Under the pieces are notes generated by a model, which was given only the letters and a program-made list of their open reading frames with translations, was not told the origin of the DNA and did no database searches. This document shows positions 1 through 11,454 of a stretch of DNA of 64,000 nt, one piece after another. The translations under genes were made by a program, and so were the position numbers. Position 1 is the first letter of the stretch. Each line of letters begins with the position of its first letter. The stretch is from Sternotherus odoratus. Lineage: Eukaryota; Chordata; Testudines; Kinosternidae. Location of the stretch: the NCBI GenBank assembly GCA_032164245.1, contig JAVMKO010000009.1, positions 81,944,712 through 82,008,711 of the forward strand, read 5' to 3'.

Positions 1-734
1 TTGGCCCAGCTGCGTGGGTGAAAGTGTGCCCTTACCACAGCTGAGAGGTTGGCCATGAGGGAAGAGGGAAGAAGGCTGTGAAGGTAAGAATGGCCAAGGA
101 AGCCTAACCGCTCATAGTTTTGAGTAGAAGGAAGAGAGGAAAGCTTTGAGAAAAATATGTAGGAGTAAGGCTGCCAGCGCAAGAGGAAAGTGCATTCACA
201 CCTAGGCACAAACCACTTACTAACATCGTCGTGGTGAGAAACAGCTCTGCAGATGCAGTTTTTGCACAACATATGGCAGCAGGGGCTAGATCCTGCCCTA
301 GGTGGAAGCAGCCAACATAGCAAATAAGAACCAGGACGCTGGCAGATACATCCAGCTGGTATCAGGCAGGATCCCTAAGGGTGGGAAGTGCTGCCAAACT
401 CAATTTGCCAAACTCATGTCCACCTACTGACTAGCACTTGCTGTTGACTGCAGCATATGCCAGGAGCCAGCAGGGGCAGGGTGACTGGCCAATTACCTCT
501 CTCCCCTTGGGTGTGAGGGGTATTCTGCCCAGTTGACAGGGGTAAGGTATGAGTAGTAAAGGTTCTTCACGCCCTCCTCCCAAGCCCTCGTGCACCAGCC
601 AGCTCAGGGGGCATCAGCTCAGAGTCAAGTGTTCGCAGATTAGAAATAACTATACCTGAGAGAAGGAAAAGACTGGCTGTGACAATCAGGCCACAAAGAA
701 ACTTGTCAGGAAAGTGATGTTCCGGACTCCACAT

Positions 735-965
735 AGGTGTCTTCATTTCTGGACATATTCTGAAAGAGATAATAACACTTACTCATTGCACCTTAGGAAT
801 TCAAAACCCTTTACACAGATGACTAAACTGTATAAGCCTCATATCACAGATGGGAAAAGTGAGGCATAGACAGGTGAGTGAATTGCTCAGGATCACAGAG
901 TCAGTGGCAATCATAAAAAAATGATTTCCAGTCCCCTGCTCTGAGCTCTAGACTTGCTGCCTTAT
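735..965 (-). repeat. MIR-like ancient SINE fragment
   Basis: The stretch reads like the antisense of a MIR/CORE-SINE: 'cagatgggaaaagtgaggca' followed by a 'ctcaggatcacagagtcagtggca' type segment, the usual order in old amniote MIRs. It is diverged and no target-site duplication is visible. The rest of positions 1-1007 shows no gene or clear repeat. Confidence 0.45.
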
Positions 966-1007
966 AAAGCAATACATCCCAGACTTGTGTTTTTATTAGA
1001 GTTGCCA

Positions 1008-2195
1008 ATTAATCGCAGTTAACTCATGTGATTAGCTAAAAAAAATCAATCATTAAAAAAATTAATCACAATTAATTGCCGTTTTAATTGCACTAAGAGA
1101 ATACCATTTGAAATGTATTAAATATTTTTGATGTTTTTCTATATTTTCACATATAGTGTAATTGAAATCAGTGTATATAATTTTTATTACAAATATTTGC
1201 ACTGTAAAAATGATAAAAAATTAGTATTTTTCAATTCACCTCATACAAGTACTCTAGTGCTATCTCTGTCATGAAACTGCAACTTACAAATGTATAATTT
1301 TTTGTTACATAACTGCACTCAAAAACAAAACAATATAAAGCTTCAGAACCTAAAAGTCCACATGGTGCTGCTACTTGTTCATCCAATCACTAAGACAAAC
1401 AAGTTTGTTTACATTTACAGGAGATAATGCTGCCCTCTTTTTATTTACAATGTCACCTGAAAGTGAGAACAGGCATTTGCATGGCACTTTTGTAGCCGTA
1501 TTTACGTGCCAGATATGCTAAACATTCATATGCCCCTTCATGCTCTGGCCACCATTCCAGAGGACATGCTTCCATGCTCATTAAAAAAAAAATGCAGTAA
1601 TTAAATTTGTGACTGAACTCCTTGGGGGAGAACTGTATGTCTCCTGTTCTGTTTTACCCACATTCTGCCATATATTTCATATTATAGACGTCTCGGATGA
1701 TGACCCAGCACATGTTCATTTTACGAACACTTTCACGGCAGATTTCAGAAAATGCAAAGAAGGTACCATGTGACATTGTAAACAAGAAGAAGGCAACATT
1801 ATCACCTGAAAATGTAAACAAACTTGTTTGTCTGAGCGATTGGCTAAACAAGAAGTAGGACTGAGTGGACTTGCAGGCTCTAAAATTTTACATTGTTTCA
1901 TTTTTAATGCAGTTATTTCTGTATACAATTCTACATTTGTAAGTTCAACTTTCATGATAAAGAGACTATAGTACTTGTATTACGTAAACTGAAAAATACT
2001 ATTTCTTTTGTTTTTTACACTGCAAATACTTGTAATAAAAAATATAAAGTGAGTACTGTACACTTTGTATTCTGTGTTGTAATTGAAATCAATATATTTG
2101 AAAATGTAAAAAACATCCAAAAATATTTAAATAAATGGTATTCTATTATTGTTTAACAGTGCGATGAATCATGATTTTTTTAATCACTTGACATA
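1008..2195. mobile_element. hAT-type transposon remnant with long inverted arms
   Basis: About 330 bp at each side are inverted copies of each other (for example 'acatttgtaagttcaacttt' at ~1932 against its complement near 1278-1300). The + strand just before a stop near 1858 reads DIVNKKKATLSPENVNKLVC then LSDWLNKK, which looks like the C-terminal dimerisation end of a ZBED/hAT transposase. The minus strand of the left half encodes a decayed second copy (PLEWWPEHEGAYECLAYLARKY, interrupted by stops, then the same DIVNKK motif). Nearly all the catalytic middle is missing. The element is AT-rich and non-autonomous. Ends are approximate: no clean 8-bp duplication was found. Confidence 0.7.
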
Positions 2196-4245
2196 GTTTT
2201 TTATATTTTCAGTAACAACCTCGCTTGCTTCCAATTTAGACCATATTTTGGAGCTTCTATCTTCCCCTAACACAACTGATATTTAATTTGTTAGCAAAAT
2301 TTGTGTTAACTGTGTATGACTAGGTTGGCATTTTCAAAGGAGCCAGAAATTTAGGCACCCAAATCCCATTGAATTTCAGTGATCTCTAGGTTCATTTGAA
2401 TCTCTTAGCCCTAATGTCTTAACTCAAGGACATAGATAATGCTGTGTATTAAAAATGGTAAGTTCCCAGGAGACAACTAGAATCAAGTTTAGGAATTTCT
2501 CATTCCTATGCAATATATTTTTTTTCATTTAGGCCAAAGTCCTTGGATCTTGCAATATTTAAATATTATTAGCAAATAATTTGATACTAAAAAGATGTTA
2601 CTTCTAGTCTGTTTCCTTGTGTTGCATATCCCGAAGACTCTTCAAAGCAGATGAAAAGTAAACTGGTAACCTCCATCCATTTCCTAACAGACAGTTGTTA
2701 TAACAAGTTAACACACTGCAGACAACATTACTGGGTAAATCACACACAGATTCCTGGGAAGCTGGGACAAGAATTTTGCTCTTTCATCTTTCCAAAACAT
2801 CTCCAGGGGCTAGATTCCCAAAAGGAACTTTGGCTGAGCAGTGCGGCACCTAACTTTTAGGCACCCTTCTGTCAAATGGAAGTCACAAGCCCGAGTTAGA
2901 GCACCCAGGCTCCCTATGTAATGCATATGGGGAGCTAGGAACTTAAAAATGATCCATAGACCCGCACATGCTGAGTGGGGAGCTGCCTAAACTCGCCAAC
3001 AGGAAATGCTGAGGAGAGGGGTGGAGGTCAAATCCCACCCCTCAAAGGTAGTTAGAGGCCTGAGCCTTGGCGGGAGGGAGGTGCCTACATCCACCCAGGA
3101 TTCACAGCTGTGAACCCTCTCTGGGAGTTAGGTGCATAAATCAGGTCAGTCCTTTCTCAAGAAAAACCAAGGAGGAAGGGACGGAGCTCATATCTCCCTT
3201 CTAGCCAACAGCCCAGTGGTCAGAACACTCTCCAAGCATGTGGGACACCATTCTGCGTGATGTGGAGCAGGGTCTTGACCCCAGGCCTCCTGTCTTCCAA
3301 GTGAGTGGCCTAACACTGGGCTGCGGAGTATTCTGAGGTGTAGCACTCTGTCTCTCCTGTTGAAGTTGTTCCACTTTGTGCTACAAAATTAATTCATTGG
3401 GCCAGAGAGACAGAGAGCAAACAGAGATTAGGGCAGTCAGTGAAGATGTGGGAGACACTCTCTCTGCACCACCACCCTCTGTGTTTTGTGGAGGCCCAAT
3501 CCAGTTGATGTGCTCAAAAGCTGCCCTAGAGTGCATCAGCCTGATCAGGCCTTGCAGGTGAGATAGGTGAGGGAGAACCTACCTTGTGAATCCTGATGTG
3601 AGCTGCTTGGCAGTGTCAGGGCTGAAGTGACTGTGTGCATGCCCTCTGGCAGAAATGTAGGCATCTAGAGGACAGTACTGTGGAATTTAGGTACCTACAG
3701 GGTTAGGTGTCAGCTGAGCATTGGTTGAAAACAGGTGGTGCCTTAATGTTGGATTCAGGTGACTAAGTCCACTTTGTGACTCCATACTCAGGTCTCCATC
3801 ATGGCACTAAAGATCTTGCTTTGGTGCAAGTAACAGATGCATTATTCTCTAGTGTAGGAGCCACATGCGGTACATTGCAACTTCTACACCAGCACAACTG
3901 GCACTTGGGGGGCTGGTCAGGCCCTTTATGCAGTGATGTCGTTGGGCATCATGAACTTGCTTCTGTTCCTATAGAAGTCACTGGCAAAACTCTCATTGAC
4001 TTCAGTGGAAGTTGCTGCATGCTCAGCACTTTTAAAAATCAGACCAGTTAATTACATAAATTACTTAAATGTGGATCTTTGGGCTTAACAACATAGGCCT
4101 CTACTTTTGAAAATCTCAGCCTCAGAGTCCAAGGCTGACAGCGGGGCAACTCACAGGAACATTACATTCATTCAAAAATTATTCTTTAAAGTACCATAAT
4201 GCTTCTGCCCAATGGACTTCAATGGGGATAACACGTGAGTTTGCT
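2196..4245. other. No gene recognised
   Basis: Ordinary non-coding sequence with only short chance ORFs. Nothing in either strand resembles a conserved exon, RNA gene or intact repeat. Confidence 0.5.
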
Positions 4246-4248
4246 TGC

Positions 4249-4373
4249 ATCCGACGAAGTGGGTATTAGCCCACAAAAGCTTATGCTTCAATACTTTAGT
4301 TAGTCTTTAAGGTGCCACAGGACTCTTTGTTACCTCTGCTATTCCAGACTCACACGGCTACCTCTCCGATACG
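4249..4373 (+). repeat. Turtle-type short interspersed repeat
   Basis: Contains 'gacgaagtgggtattagccc', then 'gttagtctttaaggtgccac', then 'aggactctttgttacctctg', ending near 'cacggctacctct'. The same unit recurs at 30946-31135 and 40401-40511, and a related subfamily at 15490-15580. This copy is in sense orientation relative to the constant end ('cggctacctctctgat'). I recall this family as very common in turtles; I cannot name it with certainty. Confidence 0.7.
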
Positions 4374-4651
4374 TGAGTACAGTTACTCATGTGCTTAAGT
4401 GTCTTCAGCATCAGGACCTGTGTCTATACTGTAGTTGTAAACATAATTTCATTAGACTGGACAAATAATTCTTCGGTGGTGAGCTGCACAAACAATTTAA
4501 AGTGGGATGGGGAGCCATGTCAGGAACACCACCTGAGGATTGGGCCTACTTTTTTTTTTAATTTAAGAGGGAGGGGAAAAGTCAAAGTTTTAATTTAGTA
4601 CAGGAAATATGGGAAAGAACTAAATCAAACAAAATCAGCTTTTCTCATTTT

Positions 4652-4898
4652 TAGGCCTTGCATGCACACAAACTTTCACCAATTTAGTAAATCCGATGCC
4701 ACTATTATTTTCGTTAAAGAAAGGCTTATGGTTCTGTTCAGCTTAAACCTGTTCTCAATCAATTTAAGCTAAACCAAAACAAGCCTGATTTAAACTGAAA
4801 TAAGTGGGTTCACACAGAGCTTTGCACCAGTTTAACTAAATCAGTTTAAAACAACTTAATTAAAGCTGTGCTATTCTGTGTCTAGAAAAGCCCTTAGT
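4652..4898. repeat. Possible MITE with degenerate ends
   Basis: A low-GC block full of short 'agtttaaac/ttaattaaag' type motifs. It opens with 'taggccttgcatgcacaca' and closes with 'tgtgtctagaaaagccctta', which are roughly inverted. Family and exact limits are uncertain. Confidence 0.3.
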
Positions 4899-4899
4899 C

Positions 4900-7800
4900 A
4901 CTGAGCACTGTGAAAATGGAAATGGTCCCTCTATAGCCAGATGAACTAAACATAAATTTAGTTTAATAAAGCAACGGAGCTAATCATAGATATCTGCACA
5001 GTTTGAATGAAAAAAAGAGATTACTGCACTTGTGAAACTACTTTAAAAGATTTTATAAAATATAGCGATTAGGAAAAAAGTTCAACTTTCCATTTAGTGT
5101 CTGACACAAGCAGGTGTTCTTATACATTTACTCCATTTACTTATAAAAACTTTATAGACGTTACAAGATACTTTTCAAAAACTCACCTGGTGGGGAGGCA
5201 GCAAATGAAAATCAAGGTAGATTTTTGCCAAACTCTGCACACATTTCACCCTTTCAAATAACAAAGCACATTATTGGCACAGAGGAAATCAGTTGGGATG
5301 CTTTGAAGCTTTAAGTGGATCAGCTAGTGAATAGTAAACCATCTCCATTTTGAGTTGTTGAAAAACTCCCTTAGAGTTGTTGAAAAATCTGCTGTAACAA
5401 CAAACCTGTCTGCCTGCCTTCTCCTTTATTACCTTACCTGTGATTTGTTGACTTCTGCCATACCATTTCATTGACAAATCATTTTGTACTTCTCTGCAGC
5501 CTATAGGATGTCACAGGCATGTCCATGTGGGATAAAATTTGATGTGCATGCAAGAGCGAAGTCCAGAGTTTACAACATTGTCAAATGTCAAGTGGAATTG
5601 AAAAAGATGAACTAAGGCATCTTCTGCTTGGTTCTGTTTAGAAAGTGACAATCTGAGTAGTGGCTTCAATTTCCCCAGAATGGTTCTCCAACCTCTTCTC
5701 TCTGTGCATTACTTCATAACAAAGATCCTCTCCTGGGCCCATCTGCCCTTCCAGGACTTCATTCTCCCTGCTATTTGGTTCTAAACCCATTTAATTCTGC
5801 CAGCTCCAAGAAAGACTCCATGGATCAGAGGCTGATAGCTTCTCAAACGAGTAACATCAGGTTTCTTTACTCTCTCTCGAGGGTATCTAGGTATCTGATA
5901 CAGTACGAAGATTGACATGAGATTTTAATTCAAGATAGCCAGGTTCTTGCCATCCTAGAGCTTGGCATTTCTTTATCTCTTCCTCTCCACTTGGCATCTC
6001 CATCTTCCAACTGCTGTTATTGTTAGTGGGCTTTGGAGAAAAAGTGAGGTTTGAACAGAACCCTGAAAGGAGTCTGGATGCAGCTCATTCATGTCTCGGA
6101 CTGAGTGGATAGTATCCCACCCAGAATGCCTTGCCTCTTGCTCCCAAACGTTACACTCTAGTTAGCTCTCACTGCTGGACCTGAGCAGGGAAGAAGCAGC
6201 CAGGCAGGTGAAGGGGACCCAGTACTGGCCCCAGGCTCCCCCATTCATCAAGAGGCCTAAACAGGCTCCAGCTGGCTTCAGCTTCCACCCAACTCTCAGC
6301 CACCTTACCCATCTTTCCCCTGGCATCCCACCCTAATATTCACAAAAGTCTCCTTCCCTAGGTACCCCCATTTCTCACACAGACACCTCCCACAAACCCC
6401 CCTCCCGTCTCCAGCTTCTCCCTTGAGATCTCCCCTGAACAGCTCCACAAATCTAACTACACCCAGCTCCTAGCTACATTGGCTTCCCCCTGTATACCTT
6501 CACAAACCCACTGCCTCCCTGACTGCTGCCACCCAACACCTTATATTCCCCAGACACCCTTCAACTCTCATCCACCTGCCACAACTGCCAAGCCCTGTGC
6601 ATTGCCATGTCCTGCTCCACATGCTTGGACAGGATTGTTGACCTTATGTTGAAGTTTATGGCCATACACATTTACAGATATGCAAATTATTAAAAAAGCT
6701 ATACTGCAAATATGCAAAATATTTAATGATCTAAATTGCATATTTTGAAATATTTTGCAGAGACTATCTGTCATGGAGCTACACAACACTTGGCAGCTGT
6801 GTCTAGGTACCCTCCAAACGTAGCCCTGGGCAAGACTTTTAAAAGCCACCTACGGGTTGTACCAGTTAAGACAACTTTAGGGATACTTTTCATCCCGAGA
6901 AGTGTTTTTATTGGGATTTCTGTATGCCATTACACAAACCCCACAGGAATTCTCTTTCCCCCTCTTCCCATAACCCTCTATTTGTTTTTCTGGTGTTTAG
7001 TTCAGAGGTAAGTTTAATCACATTGACATTTGTACTGTGCTTTAAATAAAGTTTTTTTTGTATTTACTAGAGGTGATTGAGAGAGCCTGAAGAACCATGC
7101 TGGATGAGGCTTTGTTAATATCAATTACCAGTCATTCAGACAAATTACATCAGAGGTTTGGTGTAATAGCCAACAACCCCAGGTTCTTGAGTGAAAAATT
7201 ACTTTGGAAAGCTTAGAGGAAGATGTGACACAAAAAGCTAAAAAATCTCCATACGAAATAAATGTAATGAAATGAAGCCTAGTACAAATGATTCCGCCAC
7301 AAAGACCATGTCTGGCTGTTCAGACCCAAATAGAATGTTCAGATGCACAATCCTTTTTAGGGTGTTTTTGCTCCTCTTTGAATATGCAAAGATTTTGCCA
7401 TGGAGGTTGCTATGGAGATTTTTAAAATCTTCCAAACTTCTGTGTACTGTAATTATGTCTGCTGAGAGTCTGATTGTCAGGATGAGGAATGTGGGTGTCT
7501 GGTTCACCAGCATATCTTGTCACCAGCCTTTTTATTGAAATGGAAAGATTCATATGCCCCAAGCCTTAATAGCTGCTTTCTGTTTCTGTTAGACCTTTCA
7601 GCACAGAAAGTCTGTCGTCCTTCCCAAAGGACTCCATGAATCACTGTCTAAGTAGATGGGTGTGCCCTTTTCAGAATACCTCAACTCTGCATTATGCATC
7701 AGTTAATGGTGTTTGGAGAACATTCATTTCCCAATTGGACTGAGCTTCCTTTATAGAGCTGGACATTTATATTTGATCCCCAAACTAAACTATGTGTAAT

Positions 7801-8134
7801 TATGGGACAGTTGCTATCACATGTATTCATTTTTGTTATTTAATTCTATCACAACTGATTGAATGTTGAAAGCATGGACATGTACAAACAGCTTTCTTGT
7901 TAGATTCTTCATATTTTCTAGTTAGTAGATAGATCTACTGTAGCTATATGCATATCCCTGGACAAAATGCATTTTTAAGGTTGCAAATATATGTCTTTTA
8001 AGCCAAAAAAACTCAGATTGCTGTAGTCGGAAATATTGATATCACTTAATGTTTAGAAGTGAGGCATTAAGTTTCAACAATCTTGATTAACATTTGTCTT
8101 GATCTGTATTAATATTATTGTTTTGTTTTATATT
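4900..8134. other. No gene recognised
   Basis: Unique-looking non-coding DNA with a C-rich stretch at about 6230-6560. Only short ORFs without recognisable domains occur on either strand. Confidence 0.5.
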
Positions 8135-8142
8135 ATATTTAG

Positions 8143-8485
8143 CACTGGCGTAGCTAGGCGGGTGCGGGGGGTGCGGACCGCACCGGGTGACACCCTCTCA
8201 GAGGGGTGACACCCGGCTCGGGCTGTCGGCGCCGGGCGCCCCCGGGCCCACCCCACGCTGCCTCTGGCCCCGGGCCGGCCGCGGGGGGCTGCAGGGTCCC
8301 GCCCGGAGCCGTGCGGGGAGCCCCGGGGGGGGGGCCACCCCGGCTGCTGCCTCCGCACGTGCGGGGAGCCCCGGGGGGGGGGGCCGCCCCGGCTGCTGCC
8401 TCCGCACGTGCGGGGAGCCCCGGGGGGGGGGCCGCCCCGGCTGCTGCCTCCGCACTGGGTGACACCAACCCTAGCGACGCCACTG
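8143..8485. mobile_element. Non-autonomous hAT element with GC-rich interior
   Basis: The left end is 'cactggcgtagctagg' and the right end is the complement of 'cagtggcgtcgctagg', giving terminal inverted repeats of about 16 bp. The flanks are 'atatttag' (8135-8142) and 'atatttat' (8486-8493), a 7/8 match to the 8-bp target duplication expected of hAT. The interior is extremely GC-rich, in sharp contrast with AT-rich flanks, and has no transposase. The long ORFs readable through it on both strands are low-complexity artefacts. Confidence 0.8.
8311..8456. repeat. 48-bp GC-rich tandem repeat, three copies
   Basis: The unit begins 'gtgcggggagccccgggggg' at 8311, 8359 and 8408, a period of 48-49 bp. 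Each unit holds a run of 9-11 G. The array lies wholly inside the hAT element at 8143-8485. Confidence 0.85.
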
Positions 8486-8504
8486 ATATTTATGGTACAA
8501 TATC

Positions 8505-8600
8505 TCCAAGAGGCCTCATTGTGCTGTACACTATACAGACATATACAAACAAAGGCACCAGTCCTGCCCCACAAAGCTTACTGAGCCTATATCCATACTT
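8505..8600. repeat. Possible old LINE tail
   Basis: 'gtgctgtacactatacagac' followed by 'cctgccccacaaagcttact' resembles the 3' tails of ancient amniote LINEs. Related wording occurs near 25010-25070 and 28055-28100. Weak, pattern-based call. Confidence 0.3.
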
Positions 8601-9204
8601 ACTCTCCACTTCTAGGCCAAAAGCTTGCTTGCACCCACATATATTTTCAATAAGAGTTAAAGTCCCTCACTATAGGCCTAATCCAATGCTCACTGCAATC
8701 AACAGAATGTCTCCCTTGACTTCAGCGGACTTTGTAGCAGACCTATCCCTTCCCACAATTATATACTGATCTGAGAACCACCATATAACAACCACTACCC
8801 CAAACTTCCTGCACGCTACATACTTGTTCTGGGTCAGATATACTAATACCTTATTTTTTAACTTTGATAAATATATGCAAGAAACTTGAACCTTTCACAG
8901 CCCATGTCCCAATATGGTCCAAGTATACGGCAGAGAGTATAAAAATCAGCTACAATGGAAACTCTTCACTCTTATACTCTATATCCCATGGAACTTGCAA
9001 GTTCTCTAGACTCTCTTCTGTTGCTTATAAATTCTACTCCACAGCTCAAGGACTTTATAATGCTTGCACAAACATTTAAGAAACTTCCAGAGAGTCAGAT
9101 TTGTATCTAATAACTCCAAAATGTTTCACCCTCCTTATTAATGCATTAATTCTTATTATGCACAAATGTGTAAAACAAATGTAAAGTTTATAAACCACTC
9201 CTAG

Positions 9205-9306
9205 TGAAGTCTACAAACTCATCCCCTGCGAACCCACTCCATGGACTGTCGACATGCTTCCCAAGATACACAAACATGGAAACCCAGGCAGACCCAGTGG
9301 TGCAAG
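9205..9306 (+). pseudogene. Penelope-like element reverse transcriptase scrap
   Basis: One frame reads LIPCEPTPWTVDMLPKIHKH followed by GNPGRPSG. This matches the 'LPKIHK...GRP' signature characteristic of Penelope-like reverse transcriptases. Only about 34 codons are recognisable, without the rest of the RT or a GIY-YIG nuclease. It is a dead fragment. The sequence from 9307 to about 10400 shows no further homology I can name. Confidence 0.6.
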
Positions 9307-10399
9307 TAGAAGTAATTTCTTGCCAGTACTGTACTCATGCGAGGGACACAAAGGGGGGCACGTGACCTCTCCATGGGACCCTCCATGTGACTCCTCCCAA
9401 CTCCGCCCCTAGCTCAGAGACCCAACACTCTCCGTGTTCCCTCCGATACCCCCCTTGCCTGTCAAAAAAATTTACAACAGAATCTGTTAAACACTGTTAA
9501 CAGTGTTAAATTGGGGCTCTTAAACTTTCTTCAAAGTCCATAGAAAATTAAGTTCAACTATATTTTCCAGTACGGTGATAAAATGGATGTTTGTATATTC
9601 AAATATCAACGTGCTTAACTACTCACTTTCCCCCCAAATATGTAGTATTTCTATCTGTTTATAGGGAATATGGGAGTTGGGTGAGGAGCCATTTCAGCAT
9701 ATGTATGACTTATTAAAAGATAAATTCTAAGTAGAACTGTATCCTAAACTGCATTATGGTATTGTACCCAAACATTGCATTTCAGTGAGGGATTCAACTT
9801 CCTTTATAGGAACAGAACAGCCCCTTGAAACCTGACCACAAAATTGGTCCACAGTCATGCAGATATTCCCATTGTCTGCAATGGGATTGATCAAATGATT
9901 AAGGGTTTACAGGATTAGGTTCCAAATTTGTAATTTTTTCTGGCTGAAATTGACAATGCCTGAGCTGTCAGATCAGAAGGCGCTTCATTGGAATAAAGGT
10001 GGGCAGATGTGTGGTAAGTCTTAGCTCCGCTGCTAAGATTAGGAACATATTTTCAGCAAAGTTCTTGGCAGATTCCTGAGGCAGCTGGTTTAAGGCTGTC
10101 AGTGTCCAGCATTATAATCTTCACTTCTAGTTCTCTCACCCACAAAGCTGGAAAATGAGGCATTTGTTTTCTTTGTTTTGCTGCTCCAGTTCCAGTTAAC
10201 AAAGTGCATGTTAGACTAGTTTGGCTGCAAAGAAGAATTCTGTGTACACTGGGGACAACACCTGTCAGGCTGCAGAACTGGGCTGACATCAGAATCCAAA
10301 CATCCTCTGGTCAGTGCAAGTGTAGGCATTCCTCTAATGATATGGACTTGATGTGATGCAGTATGGATGTCATGGATAATTCAGACCAGTGGGGAGATA

Positions 10400-10718
10400 C
10401 AGAATCAAAAACCCCCGCCCAAAAAAGTTGCACGCGGAGCACAAGCTGCGGGGAGAGACGCGCCGAGCCCGCAAGGATCCCCCAACAAACTCCGCCGCGA
10501 GCCAGAAAGGGAAACGTCACATGGGAGATCAGCTGTAATCGGCTGCATGCGGGGCAGCCCGCCCGCGTCGGAGACTGGGGCCGGGGGCAGGGGGGTCCAC
10601 GCATGTTTTTTTTTTTAATTTTAAATCAGCGGCTTTTTGGCGGAGGGGTCCCGTCCCCCCTCCCCCCCCGCCGGAGCACAAAAAGGGATCGCGGTCTCAA
10701 CAAGTTTGAGAACCGCTG
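10400..10718. mobile_element. Truncated hAT-type element
   Basis: The right edge 'caagtttgagaaccgctg' is the complement of the 'CAGCGGTTCTCAAACTTG' terminus found on many hAT elements. The interior is GC-rich and non-coding. The matching left terminus is not visible, so the left limit is a guess based on the composition change. Confidence 0.5.
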
Positions 10719-10849
10719 CCATAGAATATGCTCCGAGGAGGAAGTCCTAGATATACATCTTAACATGCTTTAAGCCACCTTCACCAAACAAGGACACTCC
10801 ACCAGACAAGTAGATTGCATCATGGAATGGGACACCCAAGTACCACGAG

Positions 10850-10914
10850 TAGGCTGACCATATTTCCTTGAGACAAAAACGGGACATTGGGATGGCAAAA
10901 ACGGGACGGGGTGT
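10850..10914. repeat. Left end of a GGTGACCA-type DNA element
   Basis: 'aggctgaccatatttccttg' and the following 'aaaaacgggacattgggatg' resemble the 'gggtgaccag...gggac' ends seen at 25489-25602 and 41732-42139. It abuts the protein kinase C-derived array. No right end was found. Confidence 0.4.
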
Positions 10915-11250
10915 GGGGGGGGTCTCACCAGATGAAATCGGTGCAGTGGCTGCAGAACCTGGGCTGAGGGGCGCTGGGGGGTGGTTGGGGGCTCTGGGGG
11001 CGCTCTAGGGGGGCTCTGGGCAGTTTGGAGGGCTCTAGGTCCCAAGGGGGTCTCACCAGATGAAGTCAGTGCAGTGGCTGCAGAACGTGGGCTGAGGGGC
11101 GCTGGGGGGTGGTTGGGGGCTCTGGGGGCGCTCTAGGGGGGCTCTGGGCAGTTTGGGGGGCTCTAGGTCCCAGGGGGGTCTCACCAGATGAAGTCGGTGC
11201 AGTGGCTGCAGAACGTGGGCTAAGGAGTGCTGGGGGGGCTATAGGGGAGT
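10915..11250 (-). repeat. 128-bp array duplicating a PKC exon end and splice donor
   Basis: 'tctcaccagatgaa' starts at 10923, 11051 and 11179 (two exact 128-bp periods), and a diverged copy starts at 11250. On the minus strand each unit reads CCCACGTTCTGCAGCCACTG... encoding PTFCSHCTDFIW and then gtgaga, i.e. the 3' end of a protein kinase C first exon and its donor site. The rest of each unit is G-rich intron-like sequence. In each of the first copies a 'cctcag' precedes the exon piece and could look like an acceptor. This is a tandem duplication across an exon-intron boundary. Confidence 0.75.
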
Positions 11251-11255
11251 CTCAC

Positions 11256-11422
11256 CAGATGAGGTCGGTGCAGTGGCTGCATAACGTGGGCTGCTTGCAC
11301 AAGCGTGCGGTGACTTTGTGGCTCTTGACCACGTGGATCACCTTCTGGCGCAGCGCCCCCTTGTGGCAGAACAGCAGCTTGGCCAGGCACTCCAGCTCGG
11401 TGGACGAGGTGACCAGCGCCAT
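11256..11422 (-). pseudogene. First coding exon of a conventional protein kinase C (PRKCG-like), probably a dead fragment
   Basis: Conventional protein kinase C enzymes are diacylglycerol- and calcium-activated serine/threonine kinases. The minus strand from an ATG at 11422 runs 167 bases with no stop to a perfect gtgag donor after 11256. It encodes [20 protein letters not shown], then [20 protein letters not shown], then [16 protein letters not shown]. The start of the C1A zinc-binding motif is intact (H, 12 residues, CxxC). The layout [16 protein letters not shown] and KQPT-CSHCTD-IW best fits PKC gamma among the isoforms I know. Several normally invariant phenylalanines are changed (F to V, L and C), the segment before LFC is unlike known PKC starts, and no second exon is seen in the window. 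The upstream region is a low-complexity purine array. I infer a captured or duplicated exon rather than a working gene, but a fast-evolving first exon cannot be excluded. Confidence 0.65.
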
Positions 11423-11454
11423 AGCCCCACCTGGGCCCCCCAGCGCTGGGCGGG

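Noticed and set aside
8311..8456. Regular spaced repeats as a possible CRISPR-like array
   Set aside because: The units are directly contiguous with no unique spacers, in a eukaryotic transposon.
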